Shown: one piece after another, positions 11,315 to 22,700 of the stretch
How positions within the stretch are numbered: the first letter of the stretch is position 1
Layout: each line of letters opens with the position of its first letter
Assembly: GCA_025766275.1 (NCBI GenBank)
Contig: JAFKAC010000020.1
Location: 744,001 to 808,000 of the forward strand
Length of the DNA: 64,000 nucleotides
Source: Lactarius indigo
Lineage: Eukaryota > Basidiomycota > Agaricomycetes > Russulales > Russulaceae
Direction: 5' to 3'
The notes under the pieces: model-generated
Database searches by the model: none
What the model was told of the DNA's origin: nothing
What the model saw: the letters and a program-made list of their open reading frames with translations, nothing else
Program-made: the position numbers and the translations under genes

Positions 11315-11940
11315 CTTCTCGATCTCGTATGTACTTATGTCCCTTTGTCGGTAATGTCAAACCATGTAGTACAGACGACCACTATGTTTCGTTTAGGAAA
11401 TTGCGATATGTATCACTCTAGACCTATTACATGTACGTCTTTCCTGTTAGCTGAAGATAACTACCACCATTCGAGTTTGTGAAACTGATTGGCACTCATA
11501 CTATGGCATCAGCAAAATGACACAAGTTTAACACAACTTGTTTCATTGCTTATATTTGACTTTTCAGTCACTAAGAGTCTTTAGAATTTTGCATCATTTC
11601 CCACAATCCAGCCCGCTTTTACTGCTTCTCTGCCACTCAGATTTAAACTCTGCTTTCTTTACTTTTTCTTTTGCACTCAAATTTTATTTTCATAAAGTAA
11701 ATACATAAAATAAAAACTAAAATAAAATAAATGTAAATGCAAACAACACATAAATAATGTGTGTCTGTGTATTGGCACATGTCCATGTATCATTGTTATG
11801 CACGTTTAGGTGGGAAGGATGGGTGAACAATTCCAACCACCTTCCCAACCCCCCACTATTTATGTCCACCCTGGAAATTCCCATTGGCCCCCCAATCACT
11901 GAAAACACATATGTGTACTGCATGCACAAGTGAAAGGCAC
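11315..11940. other. Gene-free, AT-rich boundary between host genes and transposons
   Basis: The sequence becomes strongly A/T-rich around 11,640-11,750, with runs like ATAAAATAAA. No gene or terminal repeat was recognised. It marks the transition from introned host genes to decayed mobile elements. Confidence 0.5.
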
Positions 11941-11954
11941 CAGAAGTCACCATT

Positions 11955-13373
11955 ATGAAATTGCCATGCAGGAGCATCATGTATGACAGAGAGAAGGGCA
12001 GGATGACATGGGAATGGGCCAATGAGCCTGAGTTCCTGGCCTGGCTCGCAGCTGAGGAGTGTGACAAGATGATCAAGCTTGTTGTGAGTCAAGTCATGCA
12101 GTCAGATTCACCAATCTGGTGGGAACACTGCATGTACAGGTGCGCAAGAGAACACACAGGCAGGAAGCGCAATTACAAGAACATTAACAACTAGGAGAGG
12201 AAGATCCCATCTAAGAAGATGGGCTGCCAGTGTTGCTTGATGATCAAGCGATATCCATGCACCAAGACAATTCTTGGGAGGTATGAGGACCAACACAATC
12301 ACTCACTTGGTGATGAGAATCTACAGTTCACCAGACTCTTGGATACGACTAAAGACCTTGTCATGGAAATGGTTCACACTGGGATTGACCCAAAGGCTAT
12401 TGTGCGTGGCAATTATGTTTTCATTTTCAGCTGACATTTATTGTCACTAGCTAAAACATGTGCAGGAATCATGCACTAGAAGTCAACACAACTACCATAT
12501 TACAATGAGCAACATCCGCTGCCTTTGTCAGATTGTGGAGAACAAGGAGATCCATCTTAACGATAATGATGTAATCTCTGTGAGGTTATGGGTCACCCAG
12601 CTCCAGCAAGCTGGTAGCATGGCAGTTCTGAAGGACAAGCTGGACCCTCCCCCACTTGAATCTGGGTTATCCCCAGATTTGTTTGTATTGTGTATTCAAA
12701 CAGAATTTCAGAAGGAGAGATTCTGAGCACTGGGCTTGAATTTTTTATCTATTGATGCCACTCACAATACTACTCAATATATGGGGCTACAGCTTTTCAC
12801 CCTGCTTGTGAGGAATTCATGGGGTCATGATGCACTTTGTGGTGATTTGCCACTTTTGGATACTTACTTCATTTCCACTCCACAGGTGTTCCTGTTGCCT
12901 GGATGTTGTCATCAAATGGCATGGAAGTGACAACAACATATTTCCTAAATTTTGTAAAAAAGCAGAGCCCAGAGATCACACCCATGATTGTGATGAGCAA
13001 TTGCGACCAAGTGCAAATGAATGCAATCAAGGCCATATACTTGGAGTGCACACTTCTACTGTGCTGGTGGCACATGCTCTGCACAATGCAGATGCACTTC
13101 TGCATGGAAGAATTCCTGAAACTTTGGGAACATGTGTGGGAATGGGTAAAAACACACAACCAAAAAGAATTTGATTACTGGTGGGAGGAAATGCAGGCCA
13201 ATCCCAAGGCTCCCCAGAGCTTCATTGATTATCTCAAGGTAAATTGGATGCCTGTTGCATCCCTTTGGTCAGGGACAGCAAGGCAAGATCGCATGATCTT
13301 TCAGGAGGGCAATATGTTACATCCATGGTTCACCTTACTCTTTTTCTTCTTGTTTATTCTCCTTGTCTTGTGA
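11955..13373 (+). pseudogene. MULE-type (Mutator-like) DNA transposase remnant
   Basis: Three conceptual pieces in different frames make one transposase. At 11,955-12,430 there is a Cys/His zinc-cluster segment with GCQCCLMIKRYPC then DQHNHSLGDENLQF, like the WRKY/GCM1 or FAR1-type DNA-binding domain of MULEs. At 12,736-12,840 comes the first catalytic region, FLSIDATHNTTQYMGLQLFT. After a 44-bp GT-AG intron ending at 12,884 there is VPVAWMLSSNGMEVTTTYFL, then MIVMSNCDQVQMNAI and LLCWWHMLC, corresponding to the second aspartate and the C/H motif of the transposase core. Frame changes and an in-frame TAG (12,192) and TGA (12,724) show it is dead. No terminal inverted repeats were identified. 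Family call is good; extent is approximate. Confidence 0.68.
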
Positions 13374-14021
13374 CTGGCTGGTACCATGTGATGGTACTGT
13401 ATGTGTAGAGTCATTGTGACTCATTTCTATTTTTATTCTCAGACCCACAGTCGTCTCAGAGATGACTTGCATGTCTCTATTGTTGACTCATACGAGGGGC
13501 TAGCCCTATGCTAGTCCTATTTTAAGACTTGTTCTCCAGGGTGCACAGTCCTATGATGTAGGCTGCTTATTGTTCTTTACTTTATGACTTGGTGTGCAGT
13601 CCTAGTATTTCCCATGACTTGTCCTTTACAGTACTATGACTCATCATGACTCGGACTGCCTACTTATGGTATTCAGGACTCCTACTGTTCTCTTTACTAT
13701 AAGTACTAAGATGTCTGTGGGCTGTAGGCCTCAGACTTGTCTTCTTGTATCCTATGGTACTTGGTGAACAAGACTTGAACTTTGAACTCCTCTACTCTCA
13801 TCAGAAGCTCTCTAAGTTTTCTTCAAACTTAGTACTCTTAAATACCTTGTGAGTAGGCTAACTCTTGACAGATCTCTAAGTTATCTCTGACTTAGAGAAT
13901 ATGACTTATCTTGTGCTTTGTCAACCTAGTGGCATTTGCTCAAGTTGAGCAGATGTCCCTACTGTGACATAACATTAAGACAAGTCTATAAAAGCTAGTC
14001 AACCTGACAAAGCACAGAAGA
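13374..14021. other. Non-coding, possible LTR or leader of a gypsy element
   Basis: The stretch is rich in short repeats of GACTCAT/GACTTGT-like words and CTAAGTT. A TATAAAAGC box lies near 13,988 and a gypsy gag fragment begins right after it. This fits the 3' part of an LTR plus leader, but I could not fix termini or a duplicate copy. Confidence 0.3.
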
Positions 14022-14271
14022 TTGACCCAGTCCTGTTCTGTGGCTGGATTCAAACCATTCCCCATTGACAGACAGACAAAAGATGACCTCCCCACTCATA
14101 TCAAAGGAGCAGCCCTTTGGGAAGAAATTGATGATGAGGAAGGCTATTGGGTATATGATAACCTAGGCAATCAATACCTCACCATTGAATATGAAGAATC
14201 CACTCAACAGTGGTACTTCATAGGACAAGACAGTAGAACTGGATGTTGGGTTGTGATGAACACAGTACCCA
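14022..14271 (+). pseudogene. Gypsy-type gag N-terminal fragment (family 2)
   Basis: The ORF contains DDLPTHIKGAALWEEIDDEE followed by GYWVYDNLG and WYFIGQDSR. It is clearly related to the gag start at 14,906 (IKGTAVWRNT.. GYYVFNPDK) but diverged from it, so two gypsy families are present. It is cut after about 83 residues by the LTR that begins at 14,272. The rest of this element was not found in the window. Confidence 0.55.
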
Positions 14272-14862
14272 TGTTACGATTTCTTATCTTCCGGACTCAT
14301 TCTTCCCTTATCTTGTCATTCCCCTCCCAATACTATATGAGCCCTGTATGATTACGTGGACAATAAATTTACCCGGTTCCTATTGCACACCTTGCTTATC
14401 GATGGACTCTTTTGATAAAGCTTGACATGTGCTAGTTTCTGCTTCATTCCCACTCATGTGCAAGCCCATGTGATTCGCCTTTGTTCCACTTATGATTCTA
14501 CTTAGTTCCTTTCATGTGTTTCCCATTGTTTCTTGATCTGGTGATGGCACCATCTGTTTGTAGGAACCATACAGGGTTTCCCCTATTTAAACCTAGCTCT
14601 ATCTAGTTTGTATGGTAGACTAGACTTCTTGTGTAATCACTACACTTGTCTAACAATGGACACCTCAGTGCTTTCCCTGTCTCATGACCCCCCTGTTTTT
14701 GCTAGACCTTCACATCTTAGCCTTCCCCTCTACGATCCAAGTGACTCACGTCCTTGTGATCCTTGTGCATCACCCTACTGAAGTCGAGCCACTGAGCTTG
14801 TACTGTCACGTATTGACTGACTTGGTACAGGTTGTACCTAACACCCCTGTAGTGGCATTACA
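14272..14862 (+). repeat. LTR of family D (gypsy), 591 bp
   Basis: It begins TGTTACGATTTC and ends GTGGCATTACA. It matches, in inverse orientation, most of the solo LTR at 28,968-30,267 (minus that copy's internal insertion), which supports both ends. Flanking 5-mers do not match (accca versus tcaag), so this copy is either the 5' LTR of a gypsy element or a recombined remnant. The gag ORF that follows is about 45 bp downstream, which would fit a 5' LTR, but no obvious primer-binding site follows the end. Confidence 0.6.
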
Positions 14863-14902
14863 TCAAGTCTAGTCTCCTTGCACACTGTGGCTCTCACCAG
14901 CT

Positions 14903-15663
14903 GAAGCCAAACCAAGTTTGTCCAGGAATTCCTGGAACAATACCCCCATGACGACCTCCGACCTTCAATCAAAGGAACGGCTGTCTGGAGGAATACCCCT
15001 CACAACAAAGGATACTACGTCTTCAACCCTGACAAAAATACTTACAAACCCATTGAATACATCAAAGACCAACACATCTGGGCTTATATTGCCTACTCCG
15101 ACAGAAAGCAGTCCTGGTATTCCATTAAACCAGTACCACAGTCCCTCGGATTAGGACCAGGAAAAGGAAACATCCAAGCCATTGACTCCAACTCCGACAT
15201 CAAAGAACCTGACACCAACTCAGAAGATGAAAACAACCCAGCACATACCCCTACCATTACAAGACCAGTTGACTTTGCATTGTATGCCAACATGTCCACC
15301 ACACAACTCTCGACCACCCTCACCAGCACTACAGGAGGACAACCCACCACAAGCACATCAACGATGGCACATCCTTCAAGTAGTGGAGGACATCCTTTGG
15401 GAGGAAGTATGCTGACAGGTGGAAGTGGCCCTTTAGGAAGTGCAGGAGGCAATCCTGGAGGCAGTGTGCCTGGAGGTGGAGGTGGTGCACCTGGAGGTGG
15501 AGGCAGTGTGCCTGGAGGTGGAGGCGGTGCACTTGGAGGTGGAGGCGGTGTGCCTGGAGGCGGAGGTGGTGCACCTGGAGGTGGAGGTGGCACTGCAGCC
15601 GGCGGACCTCCACCAAATGGACGACTTGAAGGGAATCCACCCCCAGAATTCACTGGAGATTGA
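14903..15663 (+). pseudogene. gypsy gag, N-terminal part with Gly-rich repeat linker
   Basis: This is the open part of the gypsy gag. It lacks an ATG at the expected place; the frame opens just after a TGA at about 14,900. About residues 15-60 hold the conserved IKGTAVWRNT / GYYVFNPDK / WYSIKPVP blocks. The C-terminal third is a chain of PGGGGGAPGGGGS-like units (15,460-15,600). A TGA at 15,661 interrupts the frame where related gags have an arginine before the main capsid region, whose sequence continues in the same frame (FSMPL.. in one frame, ALYQGMNL.. in another). Confidence 0.65.
15460..15600 (+). repeat. Minisatellite coding for PGGGGG units in gag
   Basis: Tandem units of roughly 18-36 bp built on GGAGGTGGAGGCGGTG encode Pro-Gly5 blocks separated by A, S, V or L. 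They lie at the C-terminal side of the gag head and are in frame. Such a flexible linker is unusual but plausible in a capsid precursor. Confidence 0.7.
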
Positions 15664-15817
15664 GAAACCAGCTGAGCATTTCTCAATGCCTTTGCCCTCT
15701 ATCAAGGAATGAACCTGCATGTTCAACAACTAGTGCTCCCCTATTCGTGAGCCATGACCCTGCTATCCTATATCCAAGGGCCATTGGTAGACAATTGAGT
15801 AGAAGAACAGATCCAAT

Positions 15818-16434
15818 TGATGAACAGACACATAGGAACTATACTCACAGTGGGACAAGGTACTGTGGTGAGATATAGAGGGTGACTGAGAAGCAGCACA
15901 GGAGGTGTCAAGCAAGTAAAGCAAGATGGTAGTCTGGCACACAGCAGTGAGAGAACTGATAATAGTATTACAGTGGAGAGAACATACCTGGCACACAGCA
16001 GTGAGAGAACTGATGTGGACCAGGAGCGTACAAGCACTACTACTTATACTATACAGAGGTGTGACACTAGTACAAGAGTGGTAACGTAGAGTCACAGAAT
16101 ACAAGGAGCGTTGTTCTACATACAGGACAAAAGGAGTGTATGAAAGGAGAACAAGGCGACTAGAACAAAGAGAGTCCAGACAAAGATGATATCATAATGA
16201 CATCACAATAAAGATAAGAACTAAAGGAGAACAAAGGACTGAGTACAATGAAGTGTCCGGAGTGTTCTACATGATGTCATAGTATATGATGTCATACATG
16301 ACGCAATGATCAGCGCTAGATTGTACAGATCAGAAGTAAGTAATCTACATGTCCATTTAATCTAATCTAAAGCAGTCCATGCTGCAAGTCTGGTCCGTGC
16401 GAGCCGCTAAGTGCGCAAGGGTCACTTATCAACA
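15818..16434 (-). repeat. Solo LTR of the copia family, 617 bp, TSD ccaat
   Basis: On the plus strand it reads TGATGAAC...CTTATCAACA, the reverse complement of the copia LTR at 18,414-18,925. It is flanked by ccaat at 15,813-15,817 and 16,435-16,439. It splits the gypsy gag between Gln and Trp codons. It contains the duplicated unit ending GTGTGCCAG, with a GTATGT-starting spacer between the two copies (see findings). Confidence 0.9.
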
Positions 16435-17206
16435 CCAATGGCTGGTAGACCAACTGGCCAGAGGAGTGGCAATGAATGCTGAAAACCTATGGAATACCAT
16501 AGAAACACGCTTCATTCAAGCCTATACCGACACTACCCAACAACAGAAGGCATGACACACTATCCAGACACTTCAAATGGATAAAGAAGACATTGACACG
16601 TACATCGCCAAGTTTTCTAACTTGGCAAACAAAGTGGGGTACAACAAAGATGAGGCCACCACCCTGGAAATCTTTCAGAAGGGATTACCAGGAGCATTGG
16701 TGGTAAACACGATCAAGTTCCACCACCCGATAATGTGGGATGATTGGAAAGCTGCAGTCACCCTTCAACAAGCAGAGTACCTTCTCCTCAAAGATAAACT
16801 CACCAAGGGAAGAAACAATAAAAGAGGAGGAGCCTCTCATGACCAATGGCTGTCAACCCTGAATAAAAACAGAGACCTAAACACAATGGATGTCAGCCAT
16901 ACCAGAGCTTGTGCAGCTATGACAGACAAAGAAAAGAAGCAACTTCAAAAAGAAGGAAGGTGCTTCCAATGCTGAGGACAAGGACACATTTCACGATTCT
17001 GCCCTCAAAAACCATTGACAACTGCCAAAGTTGCAGACACCACTTCCCCAACTACGGCCACCATTTCTATGATGGCCTCACAACCCCTCTCAAATGAAGA
17101 ACAAGCAGAAGCACAAGTTGCTGCTCTGTTTGCACAAAGCCCTGAAGTCCACAAACTCATGGTGGATAAGCTATTTGGGCAGAAAAAGGATTTTCTGAAT
17201 GCTTGA
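16435..17206 (+). pseudogene. gypsy gag, capsid C-terminal part and zinc knuckle
   Basis: Continues gag after the solo LTR: VDQLARGVAMNAENLWNTIE, then DIDTYIAKFSNLANKVGY, then KGLPGALV. It ends in a CCHC knuckle (CFQC, GH, C spacing) interrupted by a TGA at 16,973. TGA also occurs near 16,552. The residue replaced in the knuckle is normally arginine, consistent with CGA to TGA change. Confidence 0.75.
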
Positions 17207-17980
17207 ACCCAGCGGCCTGGGCTAAAGCACTTAAACTTAGCATGTACAATAGCAGATTTCGATCCATGCGAATTCCAGTTCTTTTCAAATCTGCACATGC
17301 AACGGCCAAATGAAACGTTCTCATTGACTCTGGAGCAACTGATAACTTTATAAGTACAAACCTCCTGAAAAGACTCAAAATTGCTTATCTCCCTATGGAA
17401 CGACCCATCAAAATATGGAACATAGACAGAACCCATAACCAGGGAGGAGTAATCACATCCTTTACAGATTTAACAGTCTGAACTGGGGAGTGAACCGAAA
17501 ACCTCTGTTTCCTCATCACCAATTTAGGAAACAACGAAGTAATCCTGGGATACCCCTGGTTCACAGCCTTCAAACCAAAATTCCATTGGAGAGACACCAC
17601 TATTGATGAGGAGTTTCAGCCAGTTGTTATTACCAGTCTCAATTTGTCGGATGAAGCCATGCCCATGGAATCTACCATTAAGGCATTGGAGATGTACCAA
17701 CTCAACAAATTGGCCTGGGAACAACTAGAACAAGAAGATGACCCATACATCTGATTGCAGAAAACCACCACGGCATTGGAATTAGCTCAATGAGAAGTGG
17801 CAAAAACCCCAGAGGACCTTCGAAGAGATGGTTCCCAAAGAGTACTGGAAACATTGGAAGGTGTTCAGTGAAGAAGCATTGCAATGCTTCCCTCCATCAA
17901 GGACGTGGGACCATGCCATAGACCTTGTTCCAAATGCCCCTGAAACCATGAACTGTAAAGTATACCTGTTAACAGCCCCA
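17207..17980 (+). pseudogene. gypsy protease and start of reverse transcriptase region
   Basis: The pol frame opens with NPAAWAKALKL and carries the aspartic protease motif LIDSGATDNFI. NEVILGYPWF follows, typical of the protease-RT linker of fungal gypsy elements. The final part contains VFSEEALQCFPPSRTWDHAI and stops at 17,980, where LTR-A is inserted. Internal TGA codons and one single-base frame change (about 17,790-17,830) show decay. Relative to the gag frame, pol begins one base back, right at the gag stop. Confidence 0.7.
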
Positions 17981-18383
17981 TGTTGATAAGTAGCCTGTGT
18001 GCACTTAGCAGCTCTAATGGACTTGCAGATATGGACTGCTTTAGATAAGATATATTGGACCTGTAGATTAGATGATCTGTACAATCTCGGACTTCTTAGC
18101 TTATCTATGACATCATGTACAATGACATCATGTAGAACACTCTGGACATTACATTGTGCTCCATCCTTTGTTCTCTTTGTGGCATTATCTTTATTGTGAT
18201 GTCACTATGATATCATACTTGTCTAGACTTTCTTTGTTCTGGTCGCCTTGTTCTCCTTTGGTACATTCCTTTTGTCCTGTATGTAGAACAATACTCCTTG
18301 TATTCTGTGACTCTATGTTACTGTCCTTGTAATAGTGTCACACCTCTGTATAGTATAAGTAGAGTACTCTGTATGCTCTGGTC
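17981..18383 (+). repeat. LTR-A, left part (solo LTR of copia family)
   Basis: Begins TGTTGATAAGTAGCC and ends TGGTC at the insertion point of LTR-B. It continues at 25,155-25,300. It is diverged from the LTRs of the complete copia element, so it is an older insertion. Confidence 0.9.
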
Positions 18384-18413
18384 TGATGAACAGTACAGAT
18401 AGAGAGCATACTC
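18384..18413 (-). repeat. LTR-B, left part (inverted solo LTR)
   Basis: Thirty bases starting TGATGAAC, the inverted end of a copia-family LTR. It is cut by the complete copia insertion at 18,413 and continues at 24,619-25,149. Confidence 0.88.
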
Positions 18414-18925
18414 TGTTGATAAGTGACCTGTGCGCACTTAGCGGCTCTAATGGACTCATAGATAATGGACTACAGTAGATTAGATTATTTTGATCTGTAC
18501 AATCTGGACTATGACATCACATATATGACATCATATGGACTGTCCCGGACTTACTATTTTTCTTTGTTCTACTTTTTGTTCTTATCTTTATTATGATGTC
18601 ATTATGATATCATCCTGCTCTGGACTCTTCTTGTTCTCTACGCCTTGTTCTCTTTATATCCACTCCTTTGTGTCTTGTATAGAACAATGCGTCTTGTATT
18701 CTGTGACTGGGTGTTACTCACCTTGTAGTACTGTCACTCCCTGTATGAGTATAAGTAGAGTACCATGTACGCTCCTGGTCCAAATCAGTTCCTCACTGTT
18801 GTGTGCCAGACTTCCACTTTGCTTCACTCTGCTTGACACCCCTGTGCTGCTTCCAGTCACCCTCTATATCTCACCACAGTACTATCAGTCCACTGTGAGC
18901 ATAGTTCTTATGTGTCTGTTCATCA
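18414..18925 (+). repeat. 5' LTR of the complete copia element, 512 bp
   Basis: Starts TGTTGATAAGTGACC and ends CTGTTCATCA. It contains a TATAAGTAGAG promoter-like segment at about 18,750 and lacks the 53-bp GT...AG unit found in the 3' LTR. Confidence 0.93.
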
Positions 18926-18940
18926 GGTTATGGGCCCTGG
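18926..18940 (+). promoter_or_regulatory. Primer-binding site, half-tRNA type (initiator Met)
   Basis: Directly after the LTR CA end the sequence is GGTTATGGGCCC. Its complement GGGCCCATAACC differs at one base from the anticodon arm GGGCTCATAACC of eukaryotic initiator tRNA-Met. Priming from an internally cleaved initiator tRNA is established for copia and Ty5; its use here is inferred from this match. Confidence 0.6.
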
Positions 18941-19706
18941 TGCCCTAGCCACTCCACTTGGCTGGTCACTGTCTTCCTAGGAGGACACACCAGGCTAAGG
19001 TCTGTCTGGGGCCTTACCAGCCTTGCCCAAGGCAGAGAGCAGTGGGGCGCCACTTGTCTCTGCTAAGGAACCTCCTGTGTATGTACTGCCCAGTAGTCCT
19101 ACTTTCACCCCTACTGTTTTCCTAGCCCCTGCGCTATGCGCAAGGAGACTGGGTCTGGTAGCCCCGTAACTTCAAAATATCCAGGCGTGCATGGCCCACT
19201 GGGCTGTGTATTGTGGAGCTTAGCGCCAGCTGTCTCTGGTGCTCCACACTGGGCGCAGGACCTCCTCACCATGGGAGTGTAAAACCTGGTTCAGGCTCTG
19301 GGGGGTGTTCACCTTATGGTGTTCTGCAACCAGATACCTGCCTTGTAGCGGCAATGGGAAAGGATTCAGTAAAGCCACTTGTGGCGATGAGGCAACCAAC
19401 AGGCCGAGAAGGCTGAGGTAGACAGCCTTGGGCTCTGAAAGCAATCCCTTCACCCTCCCCCTGACGCAAACCATTTGAGCTGTGTCCTAGACACATCCTG
19501 GCTGGCAGCTAGCTCATGGTATGGCAAAGGGACTCTTCCAACCTGGGCCTAGCCCTTGTATCACTGGCATACTATCAGGAGGCAGGACGCGTTAGCGTTC
19601 TGGCCTTACAGAATCACAGACAGGAGTGGTACCCCCTCTATCTTTATGTCCTGCAACTATGAAGCACTGTCGCTGACTGCTCCTCGGCGACAGATAAATC
19701 ATCCCA
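18941..19706 (+). other. Copia leader (5' untranslated region)
   Basis: About 770 bp between primer-binding site and gag-pol start. ORFs in it are short and lack motifs. It presumably holds packaging and dimerisation signals, which I cannot identify by eye. Confidence 0.6.
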
Positions 19707-22700
19707 ATGTCTGGTTCATCTTCCACCCCTGCTGCTGGTGCTGGTGCTCCTCCCAGCCCCACCGGTGGCTCTACAGGAGGCTCACTCCCTCCTCCTTCTG
19801 GGTCCACACCCTCCACATGTCTCTCCCAAGCCCACAGTGCCAACTTTGGCATGCCATCTGGCATCCATCTCACTCAGTTTGACGGCACTGGCTGGAACGA
19901 ATGGTCTGGGACCATTGAGGCTATCCTCACGCTGCATGAGGCTGAAGATGTGTTCACATTGGACACACCCCCATCTGGTATCACTACCGATGAGTGGGAC
20001 TCAGTCCAGCGTCGCTCCAAGGCGTACCTCCGCCTTTATTTAAAGCCAGATGTCTACTCCCGTGTGGCGGACAATATTGTCTATGCCACCTTCAAGGCGA
20101 AGTGGGACAAGTTGAGAGACGTATATGCTGGTGCTTCGGGCGGCACCACTATCTTTAACTTGTGGATTCAGTTAACACAAGCCCGCCTCGACGACTCCGC
20201 ACCCATGGCCGCTCAACTGGCGAAGCTCAATGAGCTAAGGGTTGCCCTTTCCAACGCGCAGATGGGTGTCTCTGATGTCCAATACTGCCTCATTCTCCTC
20301 CACGCACTGCCGCCCTCTTATGAGGTGTTGGCCTCAACCATCCTTGCCAGTGGGGCCCCCTCCGCACTCAAGCACGCTGAAATAATTGCGCGCATAGTGT
20401 CGGAAGAAGCTCGCCGCGCTGGGCCCTCTGGCTCCTCCCTCAACAAGGTGGCCCCCATCAAAGTGACGGGCAAGAAGGGAAAGAAGGACCACTCTGGTCT
20501 AACCTGCCACTATTGCAACAAAAAGGGCCACATCAAGCCTGACTGCAGGAAGAAAAAGAAGGATGAGGCTGACGCAAAGGAGAAGGAGAAGGCAGGCAAC
20601 AAGGCCGCAAATAGTCATATTCTTGTACCTACCACCGCCTCCATTAAGGAGGTCGAAGAGCCCGCCATAGACTGGGCTTCTCAATCTATTTCTGTTGCCT
20701 TGTATGCTGCCTCGCGTGTGCGTTGGATGATGGACAGTGGTGCTACACACCACATTACACCACATCGGTCTGACTTCAAGGACTACACCCCAACTAAAGG
20801 CACTGTACGCCTGGGTGATAAGTCCACTATAGACCAAGTGGGTGTCGGGTCTGTTGTCTTTACAACAAGCCAAGGGATCTCTATCACCCTCAGTAATGTG
20901 CTACACCTACCACAGGTGAAAACGCGCTTCTTGTCGACGCGCGCCCTAGCACAAAAAGGTGCTGAGATTGCCTTTGATAGTGGCTCATTTAAAATATCTA
21001 TCAACCAAAAGTGTGTGGCCAAAGGCTACCTTGAGGACAACCTGTACTGGTTGGACGCAGCCAGCGTCAGCCTCAATGCCCACACAAAATCAAGTGCTGC
21101 CACACTTGATATCTGGCATCAACGCATGGGACACATCTCCTCTGCGGCGCTAAAGGCGCATGGTCCCTCTGCCACTACTGGCATGGACATAGATAGCTCT
21201 ACCACGGCCCACACAGTCTGCCGTGGGTGCGAGATGGGTAAATCTACTCGCCAACCCTTTTCTGCGTCCTCCAATAAAAGGACAACTCGTCAATTTGAGA
21301 TCGTGCACAGTGACCTCGCCGGTCCTATGCAGACTCAGTCCCTGCAAGGCTCGACCTACACAGCCACCTTCATAGACGACCACACTAAGTTCACTGTGGT
21401 TCACTTCCTTAAGTCGAAGGACCAGTTTGCTAAGTCGCTGCAAATGTATTTGGCCTGGGGTGAAACCCAGTCTGGCCATAAGTTGTGGGCTCTGCACTCT
21501 GACCGCGGTGGCGAGTACATGTCGAGTGTCACGCAGGACATTCTTAAGCAGAAAGGGATAGAGCATCACCTCACGATGCCGGGTTCACCACAGTCTAACG
21601 GGAAAGCCGAGCGGTTTAACCGCACCATTATGGATAAGGCAATGTCCATGCTCCACACAGCTGGCATGTCTAAAGGCTTCTGGGAGCATGCAGTGTGCGC
21701 AGCTGTGCACATCTATAACCGCTCTCCAGTCCGTGGGCTTAAATGGCACACTCCCTATGAGCTCTGGCACTCTGGCAAAGTGCCTGATGTCTCACATCTT
21801 CGTGTCTTCGGATGCAAGGGGTACATGCACGTACCCGCTGATAAGCGTCGCAAATTGGATGCAAAGGCCATTGAGGTCACGCTTATCGGGTTTGAGCCCG
21901 AATCTAAGGGCTATAAGCTCTGGGACCGCTCAACCCGCTCCATCCGAGTGTCCAGGGATGTGACATTCGACGAGAGTAGCTTCCCGTCCCTCCAGGGTGT
22001 TGAGACACACCCCACACCTTCACCACCAGTCGTGCCTAGCACAACAGTGACTGCCGTGCCTCACCCGCCGGCGTTACCACCAATGCGAGCCCCCTCCCCT
22101 GCACACTCCAGTAGTAGTGAGGAGGAGGACGTTGAAAAGCTCTTAGACCCCCCACAAGTCCAACCACGCCCCACCACTCCACCACCTGCTCTGCCGGCTC
22201 CACCCACCACACCAAAGCGTGAGCAAGCCACTCCCACTTCACCCCCGCCGCGTCCTAGTGCAACGCGCATTATGCGCCATGTCCCTCCTCCCTCACCAGA
22301 AATGCCTGGAGGATTTGAGGATCGTGCACAGTGTAGTCAGCTGTTGCGCGAAATGGACAATGTACCAAGGCGCACTGCTCGTGTCCCTGTGCCCAATCCG
22401 CGTTACTTCAATACGGATAATGCGGCATGGCGCGGCAGACGTATGGGGTATGCGGAGTTATTGGCTGCTGCCCTTGTGGGCCGAGACCCTGCAACTTATG
22501 CAGAGGCCATGCGGTCTACAGCTGCAGATGAGTGGACTAAGGCGTGTCAGTATGAAATGGACGCCCTAGCTAAAAATGGGACTTGGGAGTTAGTGGATCT
22601 CCCGCCTAATCGCAAGGCAGTAAAATCCAAATGGGTCTTTAAGCTCAAAGCGGATGGCCGCTACAGAGCTTGCTTGGTGGCTAAGGGATTCACGCAGATC

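Noticed and set aside
18414..18925. Splicing of the genomic RNA as the cause of the 53-bp absence in the 5' LTR
   Set aside because: Both LTRs of an insertion derive from the same cDNA copy, so they should share the spliced state. A later deletion between direct repeats explains the difference better, though splicing in other copies is not excluded.
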